Positions 10,237 to 20,103 of a DNA stretch of 64,000 nucleotides are shown piece after piece. Both the position numbers and the translations under genes were made by a program. The notes beneath the pieces are model-generated. The model was not told the DNA's origin. It saw only the letters and a program-made list of their open reading frames with translations, and ran no database searches. The stretch comes from CAVVEQ01 sp963828855 (GTDB lineage: Bacteria; Chloroflexota; Anaerolineae; Anaerolineales; Anaerolineaceae). Numbering within the stretch: the stretch's first letter is position 1; every line of letters begins with the position of its first letter. The stretch spans positions 1-64,000 of the forward strand of contig CAWHGB010000008.1 of the NCBI GenBank assembly GCA_963828855.1, read 5' to 3'.

Positions 10237-11960
10237 TCCAGCCAGTTATTCTGGATCTCATGGAATTGGGCATATCTTCCTCCAAGTGAAAGTAATTGGG
10301 ATTGGGTTCCGCGTTCTACGATCTTGCCCTGCTCTAGGAATATTACCTCGTCCATTCGCTCCAGATTGCACCAGGCGGTGGGTCACCCAAATGATTGAAT
10401 GCTCATGTCTCCCAATTCATCACCAGGTTGAATATTTCCCGTTCGGTTTCCGGATCCAGATTCGCGGTGGGTTCATCATAGATCTGGACCGGCGAATTTC
10501 GTAAGAATATCCGTGCTATCGCCAGCCGCTGACGCTCCCCACCGCTCATCTTTGCTCCCCGGTCCCCCAGCCAGGTATCCAACCCCTGGGGAAGGGTTTT
10601 ATACCATGACCCAAGTTCCACATGTTCCAGGGAAATCATCAAATTCTTCTTCGGTGGCTTCCGGATCTCCAACAAGTAAATTCCGCCGGAGTGTGTCCGT
10701 CAGGATGACCGGGGATTGTGCCAGGATGGAGATTTCGGTGTGGATATCCTCGGATGCAAGGGAGTTTAGTTCCTCACCACCGATTCGGATGGAACCCATG
10801 GAATAATCCCAGCTCCGCGTCAGCAGATTGACCAGGGTGCTCTTGCCGCTTCCGCTAGGTCCAACGATGGCGATCCTTTTTCCCTGGGGAAGTTGAAAGA
10901 TCGATCCCATCCAGCACCAATCCCTGGCTGCCCGGGTATTGAAAGGTTAATCCTGCGATTTCTATATCAGATACGGAGGGCATTATTTGCGGCTGGATGG
11001 GTTCGGTAACCGTACGGCGTTGCATCAGACAATGGAGAACATCCTCCTCCCGGCAGCTATCACCGGATTCATGAACTGGGTGGTCAGCGTCAGTGGCAGG
11101 ATGGCTTCAAAACTGGCTGCTGTCATCAAGAGTCACGACAGCCAGTAGGACGCCATCCATCATGTCCCCATCCGCACCAGCGGGATGGAGGCAGCCAGCA
11201 CCCCAAGGATTGTGAGATTAACTATCCAGGTCATTCCACCGCTGCCAAATCCGTTCACCCGGGCAAGCGCCATCTGCGCTTTCCCGAACGTCCGGGATAT
11301 TGAGGAAATTTCCTCCATCTGCGGTTTCTGAATTCCGAAGAGAAGAATCTCCCCTGCGGATTGAACCGTGTAACCAACCGGGCGATTCAACTCCGCTCGT
11401 ACCTGGATATACTCCCTCCCCGCGCGTCGGCTGGAGAATAAATCCCCACGGGAAGCAACACTCCTCCGATAAACGCACCTGCCAGGTAGATCCAGCTGGG
11501 CATGGTGCCAAAAGATTGCAGGAACAAGGAACATCCCCACGGTCACCAAGAAATGCGGTGACGGTGGTGCCATGATCCTCACAAAGAGATTTTCCAGCGT
11601 GTCAATATCCGCTGTTAGCATCGCGAGCAGATCACCCCCCCGTCGTTCCTGAAGGATGCCAGGAACCAGGCGCTCCAGATTACGGTAGAGCCAGATGCGG
11701 AATTCTGACAGCAGGCGCAGATTCACCGAATGGGATGCCAGACGCTCCAGGTAGCGGAACACACCGCGGCTGATCCCAAAGAACCTTACCCCCACAATGG
11801 CAACCTGCAGGTAGGCGATTGAAGGTTGAAGTGCGGCATAGGAAATGAGATACGCGGAGGTGCCCATAAGACCGATCGCGCAAGCCATTGTGATCACCGA
11901 AAGCAGCAGGGCAAGCAGCATTTCCCTCCAGAGAGGCAGGGTGAAGCGGAATAACCGCAT
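10233..11960 (-). CDS. cydC: Thiol reductant ABC exporter subunit CydC (frameshifted)
   Basis: Half-transporter ABC protein that with CydD exports cysteine/glutathione and is required for haem insertion into cytochrome bd. The membrane domain (11160-11960) reads MACAIGLMGTSAYLIS and RYLERLASHSVNLRLLSEFRIWLYRNLERL, diagnostic of CydC. The ATPase domain shows IAIVGPSGSGKSTLVNLL (Walker A, in 10599-10910), MSGGERQRLAIARI and IYDEPTANLDPETE (10403-10675). The C-terminus is rebuilt as MDEVIFLEQGKIVERGTQ to a TAA at 10233-10235, meeting tsaC tail to tail. Four or so indels; the region 10910-11160 has no long frame. An ATG at 11974 overlapping the cydD stop may be the true start, requiring one more indel. 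Confidence 0.9.
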
Positions 11961-11970
11961 TACAAGGTTT

Positions 11971-13728
11971 TCATGGGGTTTCCCCGGCGCTCTTCACCGG
12001 TCGGATCAATCTGCTCTGCTCCTGCAGGTATTCCTCCGGAGAAAGCACTTCCTTTACCGTACGATCCTGCAGGACGATCACCTGGTTTGCCAGGCGAATC
12101 GTATTCAGGCTGTGCGCGATCAGGATAATGGTCCGTTTCCGCCCTAGCTCGCGGATGACATCCTGAAACGCACGCTCCAGCTCAACATCCAGGTTGGCCG
12201 TCGGCTCATCGAGGATCACAACAGGTGCATCCCGCAGGATCGCGCGGGCAAATGCGAGCCTGGTTCTTTCTCCCCCGGAAAACCGCGCTCCCCCCTCTCC
12301 CACCCGGGTGAGATACCCTTCCGGTAAGCTGGTGATGAGGTCATGGATGTCCGCTTTTCTGCGCAGCTGCTTCCATCTCCTCCTGTGTGGCATCATCCCT
12401 GGCAGCCAGCAGGTTTGCCAGCACCGTATCCTCAAAAAGGCTGGCTTGCTGGGGTACCCAGGAGATCCGCTTGCGCCAGGTTTCGATTGGAATTTCGGAC
12501 AAGGGGTTCCCGTTGACTAATATCTCCCCTGCTTTGGGGGTGAGAAATCCCATCAGGAGCTGGGTAAGGGTCGTTTTGCCTGCGCCGCTAATGCCAGCAA
12601 GCGCGGTGATCTGATGCGCTGGAAATCGGCAGGTTATATCCGTAAGCACCTTTTCATTTCGATCCATGTGTTCGAAAACCACACCGCGCAATTCGATATT
12701 GATCTCTTCAACCTGGTATTGGCTTTTCCCCTCTGCAACCAGCACAGCAGGATAGGAATGCAGACTTGTTCCCTTTCCGGGATCGCCAGGATGGAAAATA
12801 TCCTCGCTGCACCTCCCACTCCGCTCATGGCGGCGTGATACCGCAGACCGAGGTTCCGCAGTGGCAGGTAGAATTCCGGCGTGATGATCAGGATGAATAA
12901 TGCCTGTTCGTAGGGAATCCCGCCATGCAGCAGCTGCAACCCGATCTGAACCGCCACCAGCGCGGTGCTGATCGTTCCCAACATTTCCAGGGCGAGGGAT
13001 GAGAGAAAGGTCACCTTGAGAACCGCCATGGTTGCACTTCGGTACTCCTGGTTCACTCCGGTAACTTCCTCCAGCCGTTGGCGGCTCCGCCCGAATTGCT
13101 TCAGGGTGGATAGCGCCTGCAGGGTATCCAGGAAAAACGCGCTCATTCGGCTGAGTGCCATGAACTGTCTTCCCGTCACCCGCTCGGTCGCCCTTCCGAT
13201 GAGATAGAGAAAAAAAGGGATCAGCGGTGCGGTCAGGAGCAGGGTCAACCCTGAGATCCAGTCCATCGGGAAAACGATGATCAAGATCATCAAAGGGATC
13301 AGCGCGGCCAGGATGACCTGGGGAATGAACTGGGAGAAGTATGCGTCGATGGAATCGATCCCCTGGGTTATGGTGCTGGTCAATTCGCCGCTTGCCTCGC
13401 CTTCAAGGTAGGCAGGTCCCAGCCGGAAAAGTTTTTGCAGGGTCATCTCGCGCAGGTCTTGTTTGACCTTCACCGCCAGGGAGGCGGAGGCAACCTCCCC
13501 ACCCCACACAGCCAGCCCGCGCAGGAGAACCACGACGACTAATCCCATGAGGATTTGTTTCACCGCTTCAAGGCCTGCACCGTGCAGGAACACCTCCGAG
13601 ATCACCCTGGAGATTCCCCCCGCTTGAACTAATAGAAAAACCACACCTGCCAGGCTGAGCAAAACGGTGAGGATCAGGTTCACTCGTGCTTTTTGGGATT
13701 GGCGAAACAGCTCGCGGTGCGTGTTCAC
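11971..13728 (-). CDS. cydD: Thiol reductant ABC exporter subunit CydD (frameshifted)
   Basis: Partner of CydC. GTG start at 13728. Membrane domain of about 300 residues with SASLAVKVKQDLREMTLQKL, GELTSTITQGIDSIDAYFSQFIPQV and LSRMSAFFLDTLQALSTLKQFGRS, characteristic of CydD. ATPase domain: ITALAGISGAGKTTLTQLLMG (Walker A), WVPQQASLFEDTVLANL (Q-loop), RFSGGERTRLAFARAILRDAPVVILDEPTANLD (signature and Walker B), IAHSLNTIRLA (H-loop). Two indels, near 12700 and 12360-12420. TGA at 11971 is close to or overlaps the cydC start. A TTGACT about 38 bases upstream of the start could be part of a promoter, but no good -10 accompanies it. Confidence 0.92.
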
Positions 13729-13765
13729 TTATCCATTTTCATGGAATCGGGTGGAAAAGTCAATT

Positions 13766-13790
13766 AAACAAATAGGAGCCTTTCGGCTCC
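13766..13790 (-). terminator. Rho-independent terminator after the creatininase gene
   Basis: On the minus strand GGAGCC-GAAA-GGCTCC (13775-13790) forms a six-pair stem with a GAAA tetraloop, followed by TATTTGTTT. It lies 23 bases after the creatininase stop and separates the leuS unit from cydDC. Confidence 0.75.
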
Positions 13791-13812
13791 ACCGATTGGG
13801 TTGTTAATTCTT

Positions 13813-14496
13813 TCACTCAAATTTCAATGCGTCCAGCACATCGTTTACTGCAGCAGCGAGGATCTCATCCATCACGGATTCCTCAGCCTGGTAGGGTCCG
13901 CCGAAGGTTCCATCCCCGTAGATCTCCCGCTCAGCCTGCGAATCCCGGATCCCTTTTCCTTCCACCACAGGTTTTCCTTCCTTTGGCAGCTCGGCGACCC
14001 TGGTGAAGTGGAACGCCTCCATCCAGTTGGCATGCTCTGTTGGAAGGTTGTGTTCCGCGGAGATCCGCTTGGTGGATTCGGTCGTCCACCACGAATACCA
14101 GTCGAACCGGGTGCCATTCAGTTCATTGGCCAGTTCATAAAGTGCACCAGCTGCTGGTGTGTTACCCCCATGACCATTTACGATCAGGAAACGCCTGAAA
14201 CCCTGCCCGTAATAGCTGCGAACAATATCTTTGACGACCTCCACGTAAACCGAAACCCGGATGCTGACCGTCCCCGGGAAGGAGAGGAAATAGGGTGAAA
14301 TACCAAAGTTGAACGGAGGCGCCACCAGTACTCCACTGCGCTGGCTGGCTGCATCCGCGATCGCCAGGGGGATGCGCGTATCCGTGGCCAGGCTGAGGTA
14401 ACCGTGCTGCTCGGTGGCACCCAACACCAGCATGATGCGGTCCTCATTTTTTAGGTATTTCTCCACATCCATCCAGTTACAGTCTTCTATGCGCAT
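13813..14496 (-). CDS. Creatininase family amidohydrolase
   Basis: About 228 residues. Family motifs: LGATEQHGYLSLATDTRIP with the metal-binding Glu/His/Asp set, FSFPG-like LSFPGTVSIRV, LIVNGHGGNTPAAG and WMEAFHF with a late acidic residue. The family includes creatinine amidohydrolase, FAPy deformylase (ArfB) and MftE, so substrate cannot be set from sequence; this member has no mycofactocin or riboflavin neighbours. ATG 14496 preceded by AAAGGGAAAC is preferred over the TTG at 14529 that overlaps the leuS stop. Being 29 bp after leuS and before a clear terminator, it is likely the last gene of the tRNA/T-box/leuS unit. Confidence 0.82.
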   Translation of the reverse strand: MRIEDCNWMDVEKYLKNEDRIMLVLGATEQHGYLSLATDTRIPLAIADAASQRSGVLVAPPFNFGISPYFLSFPGTVSIRVSVYVEVVKDIVRSYYGQGFRRFLIVNGHGGNTPAAGALYELANELNGTRFDWYSWWTTESTKRISAEHNLPTEHANWMEAFHFTRVAELPKEGKPVVEGKGIRDSQAEREIYGDGTFGGPYQAEESVMDEILAAAVNDVLDALKFE

Positions 14497-14525
14497 GTTT
14501 CCCTTTCCATTCCCAATCCACAATT

Positions 14526-16994
14526 TCAACCCTCTATACCCACGATATTCACGAGCCGCCCCTTGACGTAAATCACCTGCCGCGGTTTCCGTCCCTCAAG
14601 CGCCTTGATCGCACCATCGCAGGAAACTGCCAGCGATTTCGCCTCCTCCTCGCTGATGGAAGCTGCCACTGTCAACCGGTCACGCACCTTTCCGTTGACC
14701 TGTACGACCAGCGTGATCTCCTCGTCCTTCGCCGCTTCTTCATCCACCTTTGGCCACGCCTGGGTATGGATCGAAAAAGGTTTCCCTTTCATTTCCCAGA
14801 TCTCCTCGCTCATGTGGGTGGCGACAGGTGCAAACATTTTCAGATAGATCTCCACCGCTTCGTTCCAGGCCGGGGAATCCCACAGCCCCAGTTGCTTCAC
14901 CCGCTGCATTTCGTTCAGCAATTCCATTAGCGAGGAGATGATCGTGTTGAATTCCACCTGCTCGTAATCGCGGGTCACCGAACGCAGCGTCTGATGCACT
15001 TTACGGCGCAGGTCGCGGCTGGCAGCGGGATCATCTTTTCCAGCGGGACCCGGCTCCAGCAGGATGTTCCAGACCCGTTTCATCCAGCGGCTGGTACCCT
15101 CGATGCCGGAGTAGCTCCACGGACCTCCCTGGTCCCAGCGGGAGAAGAACATCAAATATGCCCGCACGGTATCTGCACCGTATTTATCCACCAGTGCATC
15201 CGGTGGAACGGTGTTGCCCCGCCGTTTGGACATTTTTTCGTGATCCTCGCCCAGCACCATGCCCTGGTTGCGCAGCATGCAGCATGGGTTCGTTCCCGTT
15301 GACGATACCCATATCCCGCAGGGCTTTGTGGAAGAAACGCGTGTAAAGCAGGTGCATGGTGGCATGCTCGATCCCACCGGTATAAATATCCACCGGCATC
15401 CAGTAGTTGTATTCCTCCGGGATCGAAGGGACCTTTATCGAACTTTGCGCTCAGGTATCGCAGGTGATACCAGGAGGAACACATGAAGGTATCCATGGTG
15501 TCCGTTTCCCGCTCTGCTGCCCCACCGCAGTTCGGGCAGGTCGTTTTCCGCCAGGTGGGGTGCAGCTTCAGCGGGCTTTCCCCGGTAGGCTTCCACTCGA
15601 TATCATCCGGCAGCAGCACGGGCAGCTGATCCTCGGGAACCGGCACCTCACCGCAGTTCTGGCAGTAGATGATCGGGATGGGCGCGCCCCAGTACCGCTG
15701 GCGGGAGATGAGCCAGTCGCGCAGGCGGTAATTGGCGGTGGCTTTGCCAACGCCTTTCTTTTCCACGAATTCGATCGCTTTTTGAAAGGCAGTATCTCCA
15801 GGCGTTCCGCTCAGCTCACCGGAATTGACCATCCTACCCATCGCCGGCAGAGCCGCTGTCATTTCAGCTTCGGTGATCGAATCTTCATCCCCGCGGATGA
15901 CGATCTTTACAGGCAGGTCAAATTTGCGGGCAAATTCAAAATCGCGCTGGTCGTGCGCCGGAACCGCCATGATCGCCCCAGTCCCGTAGGTCATCAGCAC
16001 GTAATCCGCGATCCAGATCGGGATGCGCTCGCCGTTGACCGGGTTGACTGCGTAAGCCCCGGTGAAGACTCCGCTCTTTTCCTTATCCGCGGCCTCGCGC
16101 TGGATATCCGATTGCCGTGCGGTTTCTTTTCGATATGCCTCCACAGCGGATCGCTGCGCTTCGCTGGTCAGCTTATCCACCAATGGATGCTCGGGTGCCA
16201 GCACCATGAAGGTCACGCCCCAGAGCGTATCCGGCCGGGTGGTGAAAACCTCCAGCGCGTCCCCCTGCTCGGTGGTGAACTTCACCAGCGCGCCTTCCGA
16301 TTTACCGATCCAGTTGGTCTGCAGCACGCGCACACGTTCCGGCCAATCGATCTCGTCGTATTTCAGCAGCTCGTCCGCGTACTTCGTGATGCGGAAGAAC
16401 CACTGCTTCAGGTTCTTTTTGATCACCGGGGTACCGTCGCGCTCGCAGTGGCGGTCATCCCCCCAGACCTGCTCCCGCGCCAGGGTGGTGTTGCAGGTGG
16501 GGCACCAATCCACCGCGGCTGCCTTTCGGTAAGCCAGACCGTGTTTATAGAGCTGAACGAAGAACCACTGCGTCCAGTGGTAATATTCCGGGTCAGAGGA
16601 GACCATCTCCCTGCGCCAGTCGAACATGGAACCCATGGTGCGCAGCTGCTCGGCGCATGTTATCGATGTTACGGTAGGTCCATTCACGTGGATGAATGTT
16701 GCGCTGGATGGCAGCATTCTCCGCCGGCAGGCCGAAGGAGTCGAAGCCGATCGGGAACATCACGTTATAGCCCTGCATACGTTTGAAGCGCGCGCGCGCA
16801 TCTGAGGGGGCTATGGCATACCAGTGACCGATGTGCAGATCGCCGGAAGGATAAGGAAGCATGGTCAGGGCATAGTACTTTGGCCGGGAGGGATCGATAT
16901 TGGAATCGTAGAGTTTTTCCGCTTCCCAGCGCTGCTGCCATTTCTGTTCGATCGCACCTGGGATCGATAGGGCGGGTATTCCTTTTTCTTCCAT
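14526..16994 (-). CDS. leuS: Leucyl-tRNA synthetase (frameshifted)
   Basis: Class I synthetase charging tRNA-Leu. ATG 16994 gives MEEKGIPALSIPGAIEQKWQ. Signature HIGH in LPYPSGDLHIGHWYAIAP, CP1 editing-domain sequences such as VFTTRPDTLWGVTFMVLAPEHP and MAVPAHDQRDFEFA, a zinc-type CxxC set (CQNCGEVPVPEDQLPVLLP, CPNCGG), and the second signature as KMSKR in EKMSKRRGNTV. C-terminal VQVNGKVRDRLTV is standard. Three lesions: an extra base near 16655 (AACATGCGC-GAGCAG expected), one near 15415 (GATCCGGAGG expected), and a 7-base tandem duplication CAGCATG at 15273-15286. Otherwise full length (about 820 residues). Preceded by a T-box leader. Confidence 0.96.
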
Positions 16995-17018
16995 ATTCGA
17001 GTGCCTTCCGAAATTAAA

Positions 17019-17265
17019 CAAAAATTCCGTCCCGCACAGGGACGGATTTCTGATCCGCGGTGCCACCCTGTTTGCCCGGCGAACCAGGACCTCTCAGGTC
17101 AGCGATAACGGGCTTTCCCGGCGTTGGTTACTCTTCCTTCACCACCGCAGCATGCCTCTTAGGGGCTGCCAGGCGAGTTCGGTCTGATGCGCTCCGTATG
17201 CGCCTGCCCGGTTCTCAACCCTGCGCCGGGCTTTCTGACGGATGACCTACTACTCCTGATCTGCT
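17019..17265 (-). ncRNA. T-box leader, leucine-specific, controlling leuS
   Basis: Minus-strand leader directly before leuS. The near-invariant T-box sequence AGGGTGGCACCGCGG occurs at 17055-17069; its UGGC pairs in principle with a tRNA acceptor end (discriminator matching GCCA). Upstream there is the AG-bulge-like CAGAAAGC followed by a CCCGG/CCGGG stem, and GAACTCGCC at about 17172-17180, whose CTC after GAA sits where the specifier codon is expected and encodes leucine. A stem with GGAAGAGTAACC follows. The 3' side ends in an intrinsic terminator. Uncharged tRNA-Leu should favour the antiterminator and leuS expression. The 5' limit is approximate; the leader abuts a tRNA gene. Confidence 0.9.
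17020..17045 (-). terminator. T-box regulated intrinsic terminator
   Basis: On the minus strand CCGTCCC-TGTGC-GGGACGG followed by AATTTTT (stem 17027-17045, T-run to 17020). Its 5' arm lies just after the antiterminator sequence, so the two folds are exclusive, as in other transcriptional T-boxes. Confidence 0.85.
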
Positions 17266-17275
17266 TTTCTTTAGG

Positions 17276-17348
17276 TGGACCCAGGGAGGTTCGAACTCCC
17301 GGCCTCCTCAATGCCATTGAGGCGCGCTCCCAACTGCGCTATGGGCCC
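17276..17348 (-). tRNA. tRNA-Ala (anticodon GGC)
   Basis: 73 bases on the minus strand. Acceptor GGGCCCA pairs with TGGGTCC (one G-T), anticodon stem CCTCA/TGAGG encloses loop ATGGCAT with anticodon GGC, T-arm CCGGGAGTTCGAACCTCCC-like with GTTCGAA. Discriminator A; CCA is not encoded (bases CCT follow). Only about ten bases separate its 3' end from the start of the T-box leader. Confidence 0.96.
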
Positions 17349-17372
17349 ATATTTTTGCGAGCCTGCTTCCAG

Positions 17373-17445
17373 TGGACCTGGGGGGATTCGAACCCCCGGC
17401 CTCTTCAGTGCGATTGAAGCGCGCTCCCAACTGCGCTACAGGCCC
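17373..17445 (-). tRNA. tRNA-Ala (anticodon CGC)
   Basis: 73 bases on the minus strand. Acceptor GGGCCTG pairs with CAGGTCC, anticodon stem CTTCA/TGAAG with loop ATCGCAC gives anticodon CGC, T-arm contains GGTTCGAATCC. Discriminator A, no encoded CCA. It is 24 bases upstream of the tRNA-Ala(GGC) gene and close in sequence (same D-arm AGCGCAGTTGGGAGCGCG), so the pair probably arose by duplication. Confidence 0.96.
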
Positions 17446-17462
17446 GTTTCAATTACGACCCG

Positions 17463-17491
17463 ATTTTACCCGATGGAAAAAGGGATGTCAA
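17463..17491 (-). promoter_or_regulatory. Strong sigma-70-type promoter of the tRNA-Ala/T-box/leuS unit
   Basis: Minus strand TTGACA (17486-17491), 17-base spacer, TAAAAT (17463-17468), ending 17 bases before the first tRNA. This is the only good promoter seen upstream of leuS, and no terminator lies between the tRNAs and the T-box. Confidence 0.8.
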
Positions 17492-17559
17492 GGAGGGTTA
17501 CTTTCCTCTTCAAGTATGGCAGATAGGATAAAAATAACCTTCTGTAATATTTTTAGACC

Positions 17560-17588
17560 TTGACTTTCGTTATAGATGGTTGTATATT
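17560..17588 (+). promoter_or_regulatory. Sigma-70-type promoter of the ArsR-family operon
   Basis: TTGACT (17560-17565), 17-base spacer, TATATT (17583-17588). It lies 37 bases before the reconstructed ArsR-type ATG and is back to back with the tRNA promoter. An autoregulatory operator may overlap it, but no clear inverted repeat is visible. Confidence 0.72.
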
Positions 17589-17625
17589 TATTTAGTTATT
17601 TTTCTATTTAGTTTGGAGGAAAGAA

Positions 17626-18224
17626 ATGGATACAATAGACCAAACCAAACGCATTGTTGATGTTTTTTAAAGCCCTGGCAGACGCCAACCGGCTGAAGAT
17701 CATCGGCCTGCTCGCCAACCATTCCTCCACGGTGGAGCAGCTTGCCAGCCAGCTCGGGCTCTCCTCCCCCACCGTCTCCCATCACCTCTGCCCGCCTGGC
17801 AGAGGCCGGCCTGGTCTCCGCCCGCGCGGAGAGTTATTACAGCATCTATTCTCTCGAGACCACCACCCTTGAGGAAATGTCCCGCATGCTGCTTTCAAGG
17901 GAGAATCTCCCCGCCCTGGCTGCCGATGTGGACGTGGATGCCTACGACCGCAAGGTGATCAACGAGTTTGTTACCCCCGAAGGCAGGATCAAAGCCTTCC
18001 CAGTTCAGCGCAAGAAGATGGACGTGCTGCTCACATTTGTGATCAAATCCTTCGAGATGGAAATCCGCTACACGGAAAAACAGGTCAACGAGATCCTGAA
18101 ATCCTATAACGAGGATTTTGCCACCCTGCGGCGCGAGCTGATCGATGCCAAATTCCTAGCCCGCGACCACGGCGAATACTGGCTGACCGAGCTCGGGTAT
18201 AATTCCGCGCGGAGATACAAATGA
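17626..18224 (+). CDS. ArsR-type HTH regulator with DUF2087 C-terminus (frameshifted)
   Basis: Reconstructed from ATG 17626 behind GGAGGAAAGAA: MDTIDQTKRIVDVF, then, removing one T from the T6 run at 17663-17668, KALADANRLKIIGLLANHSSTVEQLASQLGLSSPTVSHH, a clear ArsR winged helix. A second indel near 17790 leads into LARLAEAGLVSARAESYYSIYSL and a C-terminal domain (VINEFVTPEGRIKAFPVQRKKMDVLL, EKQVNEILKSYNEDFATLRRELIDAKFLARD) that matches the DUF2087 pattern often fused to ArsR heads. No metal-binding Cys pair is seen, so metal sensing is not supported. Probably a repressor of its own operon. ATGA overlap with the M24 peptidase gene. Confidence 0.85.
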
Positions 18225-19325
18225 CCCAATCCCGCCTGGATCGCCTGCAGAAAATCCTTACCGAAGCCAGCCTTGATGCCCTGGTCCTCAACCCGGGTGC
18301 CAGCCTGTTTTACCTCACCGGTTTTCACTTCCACTTGATGGAACGCCCCACCATACTGATAATCCCATCCGCTGGCACCCCTGCCTTGGTGCTGCCCGCC
18401 CTGGAGATGCTCAAAGTCGCCCAGTTTCCCTTCCAGGTGGAAGCAGTTCCCTATGGGGATAATCCAGCACTCTGGTCGCAAGCTTTCGAAAAAGCTGCTA
18501 GGCTTCTCGGTACCGGGAAAAAGATCATTGGCATCGAACCAACCTGCCTGCGTGCCCTGGAAATGGGTTACCTTCAGCAGGCGTTCAAAGGCGGAGTTTC
18601 GCGATGCCTCTGCCCAATTGAGTCAATCCCGTGCTTGCAAGGATGCCGGTGAGATAACCAATATCCGCAAAGCGGTGCAGATCGCTGAAACCGCGCTGGA
18701 AAACACGCTCCCCTGTATTCACGCCGGGGTCAGCGAACGGGAGATCTCCACCGAGCTCACCCTGCAGCTCATCCGCGCCGGCTCGGACCTGCATCTGGCT
18801 TTCGAACCCATCGTCTCCGGGGGACCCAACGCAGCCAATCCGCACGCGGAACCCTCGGACCGAAAGCTGCAATCCGGCGACCTGCTGGTGATCGATTGGG
18901 GAGCTGTTTACCAGGGTTATGTTTCCGATCTCACCCGCACCTTCGCAATCGGCAAAGTGGATCCGGAATACGAAAAAATCGTCGAGATCACCGCCCGGGC
19001 GAACGAGACCGGCAGAGATGCCAGCCGCCCCGGCATTCCCGCTGGTGATGTAGACCGAGCCGCCCGCAAAGTGATTGTGGATGCTGGCTACGGAGAATTC
19101 TTTACCCACCGCACCGGGCATGGCATCGGACTGGAAGGCCACGAGCCGCCCTACATCTTCGGGGAAAACGACCTGACCCTGCAGCCAGGCATGGTCTTCA
19201 CGGTGGAGCCGGGCATTTACCTGCCGGGCAGGAATGGCGTTCGTATCGAGGATAACGTCCTGATCACCGCGGAATGCGCCGAGACCCTCAGCAGCCTGCC
19301 CCGCGATCTGCGGTTTCTGGAGTAA
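18221..19325 (+). CDS. M24 family Xaa-Pro aminopeptidase/dipeptidase (frameshifted)
   Basis: N-terminal creatinase-like domain (LVLNPGASLFYLTGFHFHLMERP) followed by the pita-bread catalytic domain. Dinuclear metal ligands are all visible: Asp in VIDWGAVYQGY, Asp in SDLTRTF, His in HRTGHGIGLEGHE, Glu in FTVEPGIYL and Glu in GVRIEDNVLIT. One indel splits the frames near 18585: TTCAAAGGCGG should read TTCAAGGCGG, restoring KAEFRDASAQL and KDAGEITNIRKAVQIAE. Length about 368 residues, normal for prolidase-type enzymes. Cytosolic, cleaves X-Pro bonds; exact specificity not determinable. Confidence 0.92.
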
Positions 19326-19336
19326 CAGGTAATTCC

Positions 19337-20103
19337 ATGACCAAAAACATTGTGATCCCTGGGCCGAACCATTCTTTTTTTCCGGTGGCCGGATCGGCTG
19401 CCTGCTAGTACACGGTTTTACCGGCACGCCAAAGGAGATGCGCCTGATGGGTGATCACCTCCGGCAGCAAGGTCACACCGTTCTGGGCATCCGCCTGGCC
19501 GGGCACGCCACCACCTGGCAGGATCTGGCGCGCACCCGCTGGTGGGACTGGCTAGCCTCGGTAGAGGATGGCTTGAACCTGCTTAAAGGCTGCACGGATG
19601 AACAGTACCTGATGGGATTATCGCTGGGTGGCGTTCTCAGCCTCCTCGCGTCAACTCGCTATCCTGTGCGGGGTGTGGTGGCAATGTCCACCCCCTTCGG
19701 GCTGCCCAATGATCCCCGCATCCACGTGATGAATATTCTCACGATGCTCCAGCCAAAAATGAAAAAAGGGGAGGATGTGTTCTACAACGAGCAGGCCAGG
19801 GCTGCTCATGTTGCCCTGCCTTTCACGCCCTCGAGGGCAATGATGGAGGTGGTCAAAGCCATCAAGGAATTGCAGCGCGTTCTTCCAGATGTGAAGATTC
19901 CCGCCCTTCTGATCCAATCCCGGCTGGATACGGTCGTTCCCGCGGACAGTCTGGATGGGCTCTTTGCGAATATCGGCTCGGCGGATAAAACCAGCCTCTG
20001 GGTGGAGCACAGCGGTCATGTGATCACCGAGGAACCTGATCGCCAGCATTGGTTTTCGAGGCTGCCACCGCTTTCATCTCGCGTCTCATCTCGACCTGCA
20101 TGA
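19337..20103 (+). CDS. Alpha/beta hydrolase, carboxylesterase/lipase-like (frameshifted)
   Basis: Resembles Est30-type carboxylesterases. ATG 19337 begins MTKNIVIPGPNHS; a T7 run at about 19375 carries an indel, after which the frame reads GRIGCLLVHGFTGTPKEMRLMGDHL (oxyanion HGFTGTP). Catalytic triad candidates: Ser in YLMGLSLGGVLS, Asp in IQSRLDTVVPADS, His in VEHSGHVITEEPDR. Near 20055 a second indel changes the tail; the alternative frame gives VFEAATAFISRLIS, a more natural helix. The stop TGA 20101-20103 overlaps the ATG of the transporter gene. Second enzyme in an operon with a peptidase and an MBL hydrolase, suggesting a small scavenging unit. Confidence 0.85.

Noticed and set aside
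10237..10504. C-terminal extension of TsaC to 10504
   Set aside because: This DNA is the antisense of the CydC C-terminus, which I could rebuild to its TAA at 10233; the extension has no Sua5-domain likeness.
15407..16786. Long plus-strand open frame of 459 codons
   Set aside because: Wholly antisense to leuS; translation lacks any family motif and is rich in His/Arg/Pro, as expected of a shadow of a GC-rich synthetase gene.
18585..19427. Minus-strand open frame of 280 codons
   Set aside because: Antisense to the M24 peptidase whose metal-binding motifs are complete on the plus strand; the shadow has no recognisable domain.
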